Assembly: GCA_003512125.1 (NCBI GenBank) | Contig: DOSQ01000007.1 | Coordinates: 22,097 to 30,193 of the forward strand | DNA length: 8,097 bases | Reading direction: 5' to 3' | DNA from: Acidaminococcaceae bacterium | GTDB lineage: Bacteria; Bacillota; Negativicutes; Acidaminococcales; Acidaminococcaceae | Shown here: positions 1 through 5,261 of the stretch, piece after piece | Numbering within the stretch: the stretch's first letter is position 1 | Layout: each line of letters opens with the position of its first letter | Translations under genes and position numbers: made by a program | The notes under the pieces: generated by a model | Database searches by the model: none | What the model was told of the DNA's origin: nothing | The model's input: the letters and a program-made list of their open reading frames with translations, nothing else

Positions 1-612
1 TTGTCACAGCTTGGAGTGAAAGAGCTGCATCATCGCGGCCTGGAAATTTTTCCGGGAAATGAGAACAGGGCTTTTGCTGAAAAGTTTTGGACAGAACAGG
101 GTGTGGCTTCCTCAGATAAGCTGGTGGGTTTTAATATTGGCAGTGCAGTAGAAACAAAACGCTGGGCGCCGGAACGGTTTGCGGAAGTGGCAGACACACT
201 GGCTGCGAAAGGGTACAGGACAGTATTTTTTGGCGGTACCATGGATGAGGATATGGTACAGGAGGCCGTTAAGCATATGAAATCAAAGCCGGTGATAGCT
301 ACCGGACAGTTTTCCATTGGGCAGCTGGCTGCCGCTATGCGCCGTTGCACTCTCATTGTTACCAATGACAGTGGTCCCATGCATGTGGCAATCAGCCAGC
401 GGGTACCCGTTGTAGCCATGTACGGGCCAAGCCATTCGGATTTGTACGGGCCCTATACGCGGCTGGCGACAATTGTCACGGCACAGCCTCCCTGCCCCGG
501 CTGCGCAGCAGGGATGAAACACCATTGCCGCGATTCAAAATACAATATGCGATGCATGAAAGAGCTGACGGTAAAGCAGGTACTGGATGCCTGTGAAACG
601 TGGCTGGAATGA
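1..612 (+). CDS. Glycosyltransferase family 9 (ADP-heptose:LPS heptosyltransferase-like), C-terminal part
   Basis: The 203 visible residues form the nucleotide-sugar-binding half of a GT9 glycosyltransferase. These enzymes usually have about 330-350 residues and add heptose from ADP-heptose to the lipopolysaccharide inner core at the cytoplasmic face of the inner membrane. Visible marks are the strand-loop NIGSAVETKRWAPERF (residues 45-60), a second strand TVFFGG, and the signature TNDSGPMHVA (121-130), whose Asp, Gly-Pro and His belong to the donor site. MYGPSHSDLYGPY follows. Near the end four cysteines (C165, C168, C176, C185) form the Cys-rich tail common in GT9 proteins. The gene is cut at the window start, so the TTG at position 1 is only the first visible codon and the true start should lie upstream. 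The family call is firm. The acceptor and exact sugar cannot be read, because GT9 includes several heptosyltransferases. It is the main evidence for an LPS-bearing organism. Confidence 0.85.
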   Translation: MSQLGVKELHHRGLEIFPGNENRAFAEKFWTEQGVASSDKLVGFNIGSAVETKRWAPERFAEVADTLAAKGYRTVFFGGTMDEDMVQEAVKHMKSKPVIATGQFSIGQLAAAMRRCTLIVTNDSGPMHVAISQRVPVVAMYGPSHSDLYGPYTRLATIVTAQPPCPGCAAGMKHHCRDSKYNMRCMKELTVKQVLDACETWLE

Positions 613-625
613 CATGACAGGAAAA

Positions 626-653
626 GTGACAGTTTGCAAAAAAAGGTTATATA
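626..653 (+). promoter_or_regulatory. Possible sigma70-type promoter for the lipid kinase gene
   Basis: GTGACA (626-631, five of six -35 bases) and TATATA (648-653, five of six -10 bases) are 16 bases apart, in the short gap after the GT9 gene. The A/T-run between and after them allows alternative -10 boxes (650-655 or 652-657). No terminator separates the two genes, so readthrough from upstream is also possible. The call rests on consensus similarity only. Confidence 0.35.
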
Positions 654-689
654 TACAATATCGGAAGCTTTGCGCGGGGAGGACTGCTG

Positions 690-1637
690 ATGCAGCCATG
701 TAACCAGGTTAATGTAAAACAATTTAAAAGAGTTTTTATTCTCTATAACCGCTATTCGGGCCGGCAACTGTTTGCCAGCATGATCTCCCGCATCAATGAG
801 GTTTATAAATTATTAAAACAGGAATTGGATGCGGAAATAGAGCTGTTGGATGTTAAACTTTTTGAACAGATGCCGGAACTGGCTAAACGGGCTGCGGATG
901 AGAAATGCGACTGGGTGATCATTGCTGGCGGAGACGGAACCGTTCGCGCTTTTGTGGAAGATATGCTGCGGCTGGATTACCGACCGTATATCAGTGTGTT
1001 TCCGGCTGGAACAGTAAATCTGATAGCCAAAGAGATGTCTTTGCGGAATGAACCGGTTCGATGGGTGCACCGTACGCTGAAAGGATACGTGTATCCGCTT
1101 TATACTGCCCGGGCAAACGGGAACCTGTTTTTAACGGTAGCCAGCGTTGGCTTTGATTCTCTGGTAGTAGATGGCGTAGGGGCCGTGCAGAAGCGTTTGC
1201 TGAATAAATTTGCCTATGTGCTGCAAAGTACACAGCTGGTTCGTCAGGAACTGGTCTTCAGCAACTGGCGTTACGCATTTCAGGTACGTTTTAATGATGA
1301 GAACGAGTGGTATACCGGTTCGTCTGTAATAGTCGGAAAAAGCCGTTACTATGCCGGACGGTATAACCTGTTTCGGGATGCCGCCCTGTCTTCGCCGTAT
1401 CTCCATGCAGCGGTTTTCCCGGGCAATAAGCGGGCTGATATTTTAAAATATGCGTCCCTCATTGCGCTGGAGGGACTGGAAATGGATAAAGGAATTATCT
1501 GCAGGAAGGCGAAAAAAATCGAGATTGAATCTGTAAATCTGGTAGAGGATTTCCCGGTAGAACTGGACGGGGATGTGGTTGCCTCTACTCCGTTGACACT
1601 TGAAATGATGGAAGAACCATTGTTGTTTATTCCGTAG
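690..1637 (+). CDS. Diacylglycerol kinase family lipid kinase (DagK/YegS/LCB5 type)
   Basis: This 315-residue soluble protein has the usual length of the bacterial DagK/YegS family, which phosphorylates diacylglycerol or related lipids with ATP at the inner face of the membrane. The first strand and loop VFILYNRYSGR (15-25) match the family's N-terminal N-x-x-SG motif. WVIIAGGDGTV contains the signature GGDGT (80-84), the nucleotide-binding loop, and FPAGTVN (104-110) is the second conserved loop. VASVGFDS marks the start of the C-terminal beta domain. ELDGD (291-295) corresponds to the closing Q/E-x-DGE motif. The ATG at 690 is supported by GGGGAGGA at 676-683, six bases upstream. The next gene starts 22 bases after the stop, indicating co-transcription. 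Its neighbour is a phosphoglycerol/phosphoethanolamine-transferase-like protein, whose by-product would be diacylglycerol. The family is clear; the exact lipid substrate is inferred. Confidence 0.87.
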   Translation: MQPCNQVNVKQFKRVFILYNRYSGRQLFASMISRINEVYKLLKQELDAEIELLDVKLFEQMPELAKRAADEKCDWVIIAGGDGTVRAFVEDMLRLDYRPYISVFPAGTVNLIAKEMSLRNEPVRWVHRTLKGYVYPLYTARANGNLFLTVASVGFDSLVVDGVGAVQKRLLNKFAYVLQSTQLVRQELVFSNWRYAFQVRFNDENEWYTGSSVIVGKSRYYAGRYNLFRDAALSSPYLHAAVFPGNKRADILKYASLIALEGLEMDKGIICRKAKKIEIESVNLVEDFPVELDGDVVASTPLTLEMMEEPLLFIP

Positions 1638-1659
1638 AAATTAACAGGCAGGTATCCTT

Positions 1660-3714
1660 ATGGACTGGCTAAGGAATAGAAAACGTATTCGCGTCCTGCT
1701 GTTTTTTGTTATAATTGCAGGCGCCATTTACTTCAGGGAAGAAGAACATGCCCGGATGCTTTATGCCGGAATCACTCCTTTTCCTTTAGGCGATTACTGG
1801 CTGGCGCTGGTTAACGCACTGTTGCGTGACGTGGTGCTTCTGGTAACAGGGTACCTTCTTTTTTTGCGTCGTAAACGGATTCCTGACCGTCTGCAACGGT
1901 ATTTTCCTGCTGTGGTGCTGGGTGTGGCATATCTGGGTTTTGCCTGGTATATGCAGCAAAAGCTGGCGCTGGATCCCTACTTTTTAACGACACTGGCCAT
2001 TCTGGCCGGCCTGTTGAATAATATTGTGCTGGCGATCCTGGCAGCCGTCTGGTATCATCACGCGCCGACGAGGATTAACAAATTTATATATTTTGCTGTT
2101 TATTTCTGCTGTGCCTCCCTTATGCTGCTGGATGTGATCTATTTCTGGCAGACGTCCATGCATGTTCAGGCGGTGTTCTTCCGCAATTTTAATATCTATG
2201 CGATCCAGGGCGTCATGTCTTCCTTTTCGAAGGTGCAGCTTATGCAAATTGCCGGTTGTATTCTGGCCGTCTTCCTTTTGTTCCGGGTGACGAAGCCGAG
2301 AAGGCACAAGCCGAATATTGCCTGGGCGTTGCTGGCAGTGTCAGGCTGCACGCTTCTTTTCAACCTGTTGTATTTTACAGGAAGCCAACTGGGATTATAT
2401 GCGCTGCATGAATCCGGTTTATGGAGCGAGGAGCAAATTGAAAAGAGCAGGCAGGAATACCGCGATATGCTGGTTACGCCGATTGCTGTGAATGTCGTCA
2501 GCAAGGCTGCTTTTAAAAAAGAGAAAGCGGTGCTGGTCGGTCAGCACAAGAAAAAAGAACTGACAGAAAAAGACAAAGAGTGGATGTACAAACTGGGGGT
2601 CATGCGGAGGAAGTCCGCAAGTCCGCTGCCGGCACCGGCCTACGACCGTATTGTGATGCTGATTCTGGAATCGGTGCACCGGGACTATATCCATTTTTAT
2701 AATAAAGAGATACCGGCAGAAGCTACGCCGTTTTTGGATTCCCTTGCAAAAAAATACCCTCGTATTGACAATTACTATTCTTCCGCCGTACCTACTACGG
2801 AAGGACTGAACGCCACGTTCCGTTCCCAGCTGTTGTTTGACGGGGATGTTGATGGCACCGATAAACCGTCCCTGTTCCGCAGTATGCAGGAAAACGGCTT
2901 TGACGGATATTTCCAAAGTGCTTCCAGCCGTTATTACAACAGTGAGTTCCGGCAATATACGGAACAGTTTGGCATGGCTCATTACGAAGCCAGGGAAGAT
3001 ATGGAGAAGGCCGGTTATACCGGGGCTTCCGGCTGGGGCTTCCATAATGACGAAATGTACCGGAGAACGCTGGAGCAACTGAAAAAGCTGAAAGAGCAGA
3101 AGTTTTTTTATGTTACCAAAACCCTGGACATGCACCAGCCATATCCCTATTACGCAACGCAATGGAGTGATACACCGGCGTCTTTCCGGGATAACCAGAC
3201 AGTTACCATTCACGGGATGTACTGGGTGGACTGCACACTGAAGGCGTTTTTTAAAGCAGCGGAAGAAGCGGGATTGCTGGATGACCGTACGCTGTACGTC
3301 ATCACAAGCGATCACAATCCCCATTCCGGAGGGGAATATACGGAACTGGTGAAAAATGAGAAAGACAGGCAGAGCATCGCGCCCATTCCTCTCATTTTTA
3401 TTTCTAAAAATCTGGCGCCATTGGAAAATCTGGACAGCAGTGCCTACGCTTCCCAGATCGATATAGCGCCTACGCTGCTGTGTCTGCAGGGCATTCAGCC
3501 GCCGGAACGGTTTATCGGCCGGAACCTGCTGCAACAGTATCCGGAACCGGAATGCGCTTTGGGTTTTTTTGGGGATAAGGCCTATTATTTCAGCCGGGAA
3601 ATGCAGTTTGTAGATAAGATTGATGAGCCGTATCCCCAGCATGAGTATGAAGACGCGCTGGCGAATTACGTTATGTATACGTATTATATAAGCGAGCTGC
3701 CGGGAGATAAGTAG
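1660..3714 (+). CDS. LtaS/EptA-like membrane phosphotransferase (sulfatase-fold, alkaline phosphatase superfamily)
   Basis: This 684-residue protein has an N-terminal membrane part and a large extracytoplasmic catalytic domain, as in lipoteichoic acid synthases, MdoB-type phosphoglycerol transferases and phosphoethanolamine transferases. About seven hydrophobic segments can be seen, near residues 11-25, 46-69, 82-97, 109-131, 142-162, 194-210 and 219-240. A charged linker (about 255-326) follows. The catalytic domain begins at YDRIVMLILES (328-338), with E337 the likely metal ligand. PTTEG (378-382) carries the likely nucleophilic threonine. GWGFHNDE (458-465), DMHQPYP (490-496, H492) and TSDHNPHSGG (549-558, D551-H552) match the remaining metal and substrate sites in the LtaS order Glu, Thr, His, Asp-His. 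The start ATG has AGGCAGG at 1646-1652. Whether phosphoglycerol, phosphoethanolamine or another group is moved cannot be read. It sits directly after a diacylglycerol-kinase-family gene, and I see no convincing terminator after it. Confidence 0.82.
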   Translation: MDWLRNRKRIRVLLFFVIIAGAIYFREEEHARMLYAGITPFPLGDYWLALVNALLRDVVLLVTGYLLFLRRKRIPDRLQRYFPAVVLGVAYLGFAWYMQQKLALDPYFLTTLAILAGLLNNIVLAILAAVWYHHAPTRINKFIYFAVYFCCASLMLLDVIYFWQTSMHVQAVFFRNFNIYAIQGVMSSFSKVQLMQIAGCILAVFLLFRVTKPRRHKPNIAWALLAVSGCTLLFNLLYFTGSQLGLYALHESGLWSEEQIEKSRQEYRDMLVTPIAVNVVSKAAFKKEKAVLVGQHKKKELTEKDKEWMYKLGVMRRKSASPLPAPAYDRIVMLILESVHRDYIHFYNKEIPAEATPFLDSLAKKYPRIDNYYSSAVPTTEGLNATFRSQLLFDGDVDGTDKPSLFRSMQENGFDGYFQSASSRYYNSEFRQYTEQFGMAHYEAREDMEKAGYTGASGWGFHNDEMYRRTLEQLKKLKEQKFFYVTKTLDMHQPYPYYATQWSDTPASFRDNQTVTIHGMYWVDCTLKAFFKAAEEAGLLDDRTLYVITSDHNPHSGGEYTELVKNEKDRQSIAPIPLIFISKNLAPLENLDSSAYASQIDIAPTLLCLQGIQPPERFIGRNLLQQYPEPECALGFFGDKAYYFSREMQFVDKIDEPYPQHEYEDALANYVMYTYYISELPGDK

Positions 3715-3818
3715 AAAAATTTGCTGATTCTGGAAAGGCTGAAGCAAAATATCGGGAACGGTTTTAGCAAACTTTGTCCAAATCTGTAAAACTGTAAAAA
3801 GCGTTACACAAATGCTGC

Positions 3819-3847
3819 TTGACGGGAAAATCAAATGGGTTTACACT
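3819..3847 (+). promoter_or_regulatory. Promoter of the aromatic amino acid leader and operon
   Basis: TTGACG (3819-3824, five of six -35 bases) and TACACT (3842-3847, four of six -10 bases) are separated by the ideal 17 bases. Transcription would begin near 3854 and give a leader RNA of about 385 bases before the first aro start codon. It is the best-spaced sigma70-like promoter seen in the window. Its -10 box lies inside a perfect inverted repeat, which points to repressor control. Confidence 0.6.
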
Positions 3848-3854
3848 GACAATA

Positions 3855-3868
3855 TGTAAACGTTAGCA
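3855..3868 (+). promoter_or_regulatory. cre-like 14-mer at the transcription start
   Basis: TGTAAACGTTAGCA fits every position of the catabolite-responsive-element consensus TGWAARCGYTWNCA used by CcpA and related LacI-family regulators. It starts at about +2 of the predicted leader transcript, where binding would block initiation. The same bases are also one arm of the GTTTACA/TGTAAAC repeat, so the two readings compete. Whether this organism has CcpA cannot be told from the window. Confidence 0.35.
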
Positions 3869-3899
3869 GTGGTTACATGTTTGTTTTGCAGGTGTAATG

Positions 3900-4004
3900 A
3901 TGAAATCGAATTCTATGTTTGCGGCAAATTATGTTTTTTCCTTTAGCTATAGCTATTATTACGGCTATGGCTATTTTGTGTGGGAAAAAGAGAAGAAGGC
4001 ATAG
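3900..4004 (+). CDS. Tyr/Phe/Trp-rich leader peptide of the aro operon (attenuator peptide)
   Basis: This is a short frame of 34 codons from the second of two adjacent ATG codons, or 35 from 3897. I prefer 3900 because AGGTG at 3890-3894 is then five bases upstream rather than two. Of 18 consecutive codons (3930-3983), 11 are aromatic: seven Tyr (six TAT, one TAC), three Phe and one Trp. The core reads SYSYYYGYGYFVW and is followed by a short charged tail, EKEKKA, and TAG. The frame lies between a promoter and a strong intrinsic terminator, and the genes downstream make aromatic amino acids, one committing flux to tyrosine. This matches leader peptides of ribosome-mediated attenuators such as those of E. 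coli pheA and trp. In that model, scarce charged tRNA-Tyr stalls the ribosome and lets transcription pass the terminator. No independent protein function is expected. The mechanism is inferred; composition and position are read directly. Confidence 0.85.
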   Translation: MKSNSMFAANYVFSFSYSYYYGYGYFVWEKEKKA

Positions 4005-4020
4005 AATCGTAAACAGAAAA

Positions 4021-4050
4021 GGCCGGTGAAGGAACTGAACTTCAAAGGCT
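4021..4050 (+). promoter_or_regulatory. Leader RNA hairpin between the leader peptide and the terminator
   Basis: TGAAG (4027-4031) pairs with CTTCA (4040-4044), and GGCC (4021-4024) pairs with GGCU (4047-4050, one G-U pair). A 2x2 GG/AA internal loop separates the two helices and the apical loop has eight bases. Its 3' side shares 4047-4050 with a possible antiterminator: GGCTGCC (4047-4053) can pair with 4065-4072, with one bulged G and two G-U pairs. That pairing would in turn disrupt the terminator stem. The set therefore has mutually exclusive pairings, as expected of an attenuator. It was found by hand without energy calculation. Confidence 0.45.
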
Positions 4051-4065
4051 GCCAACCAAATGCAG

Positions 4066-4093
4066 GCGGGCTCTTTTACGAGCCCGCTTTTTT
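4066..4093 (+). terminator. Intrinsic terminator (attenuator) upstream of the DAHP synthase gene
   Basis: A perfect 8-bp G/C-rich stem, GCGGGCTC (4066-4073) with GAGCCCGC (4080-4087), has a six-base loop and is followed directly by six T residues (4088-4093). It ends 145 bases before the first aro start codon and begins 61 bases after the leader peptide stop codon. No full gene lies between promoter and terminator, so it acts on the operon's own leader transcript rather than ending the upstream operon. Confidence 0.92.
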
Positions 4094-4182
4094 ACTATAT
4101 AAACGCAAACCTGAAAACAAACCACTAGAACCTCGTTTGTGTTGGCAAGCTGTGCATCTGGAAGGTCATAAGGGTTGCAGAA

Positions 4183-4211
4183 TATACAAGATATTACGTA
4201 AAAAATATAAT
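4183..4211 (+). promoter_or_regulatory. Possible second promoter downstream of the attenuator
   Basis: A perfect -10 box TATAAT (4206-4211) is preceded at 17 bases by TATACA (4183-4188, four of six -35 bases). The start point would fall near 4218, giving a 5' leader of about 20 bases that still contains the AAGGAG site at 4221-4226. It would supply attenuator-independent transcription of the aro genes. The surrounding sequence is A/T-rich, so chance similarity is possible. Confidence 0.4.
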
Positions 4212-4238
4212 TGTATTAATAAGGAGAGTGTGTACACC

Positions 4239-5252
4239 ATGATTATCGTAATGAAGCCTAATGCCCCGATTGAAGAGAGAAATAAGATTATTGCCGGCCT
4301 GGAAGCAAAAGGGTTTAAAATTGATCTGAGTACCGGTAACCAGGCTGCCATTTTAGGTGTGGTAGGCGACACTAGTATCCTCAATCCCCATGACATCATG
4401 GTCAATGACTGGATTGAAAAGGTGCTGCGGGTCCAGGAACCTTTTAAACGTGCGAACCGGGCATTCCATCCGGATGACAGTGTCATTGACGTAGGCGGTG
4501 TGAAGATTGGTGGCAGGCAGATGCAGGTCATTGCCGGCCCCTGCAGCGTGGAGACCCGGGAGCAGATTATCGGGGTGGCCAAGTCCGTAAAGATGGCCGG
4601 AGCGCACCTGATGCGGGGCGGCGCCTTCAAACCCCGCACATCTCCGTATTCGTTCCAGGGCATGGGAATGCCCGGGCTGGAACTGCTTAAAGAAGCGAAA
4701 GCGGAAACCGGACTTCCTATTGTAACTGAGATTATGAGTGTTGATGTGCTGGACCGCTTTGTGGAAGATGTAGACCTGATCCAGGTAGGTGCCCGTAATA
4801 TGCAGAATTATTCTCTTTTAAAGGAACTGGGAAAAACAAAGAAGCCGATTCTGCTGAAACGCGGTTTAGCCGCTACGGTACAGGAATGGATCATGAGCGC
4901 GGAATACATTATGGCGGAAGGAAATCCCAATGTCATTTTGTGCGAGCGGGGTATCCGTACGTATGAGACGTATACGCGCAATACGCTGGACCTGAGCGCT
5001 GTATGTGCCGCAAAGAAGCTGAGTCACCTGCCGGTCATCGTAGATCCCAGCCATGCGGCGGGTCTGTGGTGGATGGTTCCTGCCCTGGCCAAGGCGGCGG
5101 TTGCCGTTGGGGCGGACGGGCTTCTCATCGAAGTCCATAACGATCCGGAGCGGGCATTGTGCGATGGGGCCCAGTCCCTGAAACCGGAGCGCTTTGCGGA
5201 ACTGATGGGTGAATTAAAAGGGATTGCCCGTATTATCGGACGGGATTTATAA
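4239..5252 (+). CDS. aroF: 3-deoxy-7-phosphoheptulonate (DAHP) synthase, Thermotoga/Bacillus type
   Basis: This 337-residue cytoplasmic enzyme joins phosphoenolpyruvate and erythrose 4-phosphate to form DAHP, the first step of the shikimate pathway. Residues 1 to about 65 (MIIVMKPNAP, then ILGVVGD) form the ferredoxin-like regulatory domain of this subfamily, through which Tyr and Phe inhibit the Thermotoga enzyme. The rest is the catalytic barrel, with GPCSVE (100-105), RGGAFKPRTSPYSFQG (126-141), LLKRG (205-209), DPSHAAG (269-275) and IEVHNDP (297-303). Expected metal ligands C102, H272, E298 and D309 are all present at the same numbers I recall for the Thermotoga maritima protein. I chose ATG 4239 because homology begins there and AAGGAG (4221-4226) lies upstream, though 12 bases away, which is long. 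An in-frame GTG at 4026 would run through the terminator and is rejected. The TAA overlaps the next gene's ribosome binding site. The symbol is a family label; aroG, aroA(G) or aroH are also used. Confidence 0.96.
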   Translation: MIIVMKPNAPIEERNKIIAGLEAKGFKIDLSTGNQAAILGVVGDTSILNPHDIMVNDWIEKVLRVQEPFKRANRAFHPDDSVIDVGGVKIGGRQMQVIAGPCSVETREQIIGVAKSVKMAGAHLMRGGAFKPRTSPYSFQGMGMPGLELLKEAKAETGLPIVTEIMSVDVLDRFVEDVDLIQVGARNMQNYSLLKELGKTKKPILLKRGLAATVQEWIMSAEYIMAEGNPNVILCERGIRTYETYTRNTLDLSAVCAAKKLSHLPVIVDPSHAAGLWWMVPALAKAAVAVGADGLLIEVHNDPERALCDGAQSLKPERFAELMGELKGIARIIGRDL

Positions 5253-5261
5253 GGAGCGGTC

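Larger units (their letters stand above)
3785..3897. promoter_or_regulatory. Cluster of TGTAA/TTACA half-sites around the aro leader promoter (candidate operator)
   Basis: Seven half-sites occur in 113 bases: TGTAA at 3785, 3793, 3855 and 3893, and TTACA at 3804, 3841 and 3873. Three pairings are symmetrical. TGTAA-N6-TTACA (3793-3808) lies just upstream of the -35 box. GTTTACA-N9-TGTAAAC (3839-3861, perfect 7-bp arms) covers the -10 box and the expected start point. TGTAA-N13-TTACA spans 3855-3877. The six-base halves TGTAAA/TTTACA equal the half-sites of the gammaproteobacterial TyrR box, but the spacing here differs from TGTAAA-N6-TTTACA. The positions suggest one upstream site and one promoter-blocking site. 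The regulator is unknown. Confidence 0.45.
3715..3899 (+). promoter_or_regulatory. Regulatory region between the envelope genes and the aromatic leader
   Basis: This stretch has no gene. The first 65 bases are A/T-rich and contain only a weak 6-bp inverted repeat (TTTGCT 3720-3725 with AGCAAA 3743-3748, 17-base loop) without a following T-run, so it is not a credible terminator. The rest carries a dense set of TGTAA and TTACA half-sites (from 3785), a promoter (3819-3847), the putative transcription start near 3854, and the leader ribosome binding site AGGTG (3890-3894). Confidence 0.6.

Noticed and set aside
634..659. Alternative promoter TTGCAA with TACAAT before the lipid kinase gene
   Set aside because: The spacer is only 14 bases; the GTGACA/TATATA pair with 16 bases is better placed.
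3720..3748. Possible terminator for the envelope gene cluster
   Set aside because: Only a 6-bp A/T-rich stem with a 17-base loop and no T-run. Readthrough from the upstream genes into the leader cannot be excluded.
2419..3834. 471-codon open frame on the minus strand
   Set aside because: It lies opposite the LtaS-like gene, has low-complexity shadow-type composition and no recognisable domain, while the + strand frame has a complete catalytic motif set.
4117..4140. Inverted repeat ACAAAC/GTTTGT between terminator and second promoter
   Set aside because: Six base pairs with a 12-base loop in A/T-rich sequence is within what chance would give; no role could be supported.
4026..4238. In-frame upstream extension of the DAHP synthase to a GTG at 4026
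   Set aside because: It would translate straight through the terminator hairpin and an A/T-rich promoter-like stretch. Homology to known DAHP synthases begins exactly at ATG 4239, which has a ribosome binding site.
3715..4238. T-box riboswitch upstream of the aro operon
   Set aside because: I expected one in a Firmicute, but the conserved T-box sequence (AGGGTGGNACCGCG-like) before the terminator is absent, and the Tyr-rich reading frame explains the terminator better.
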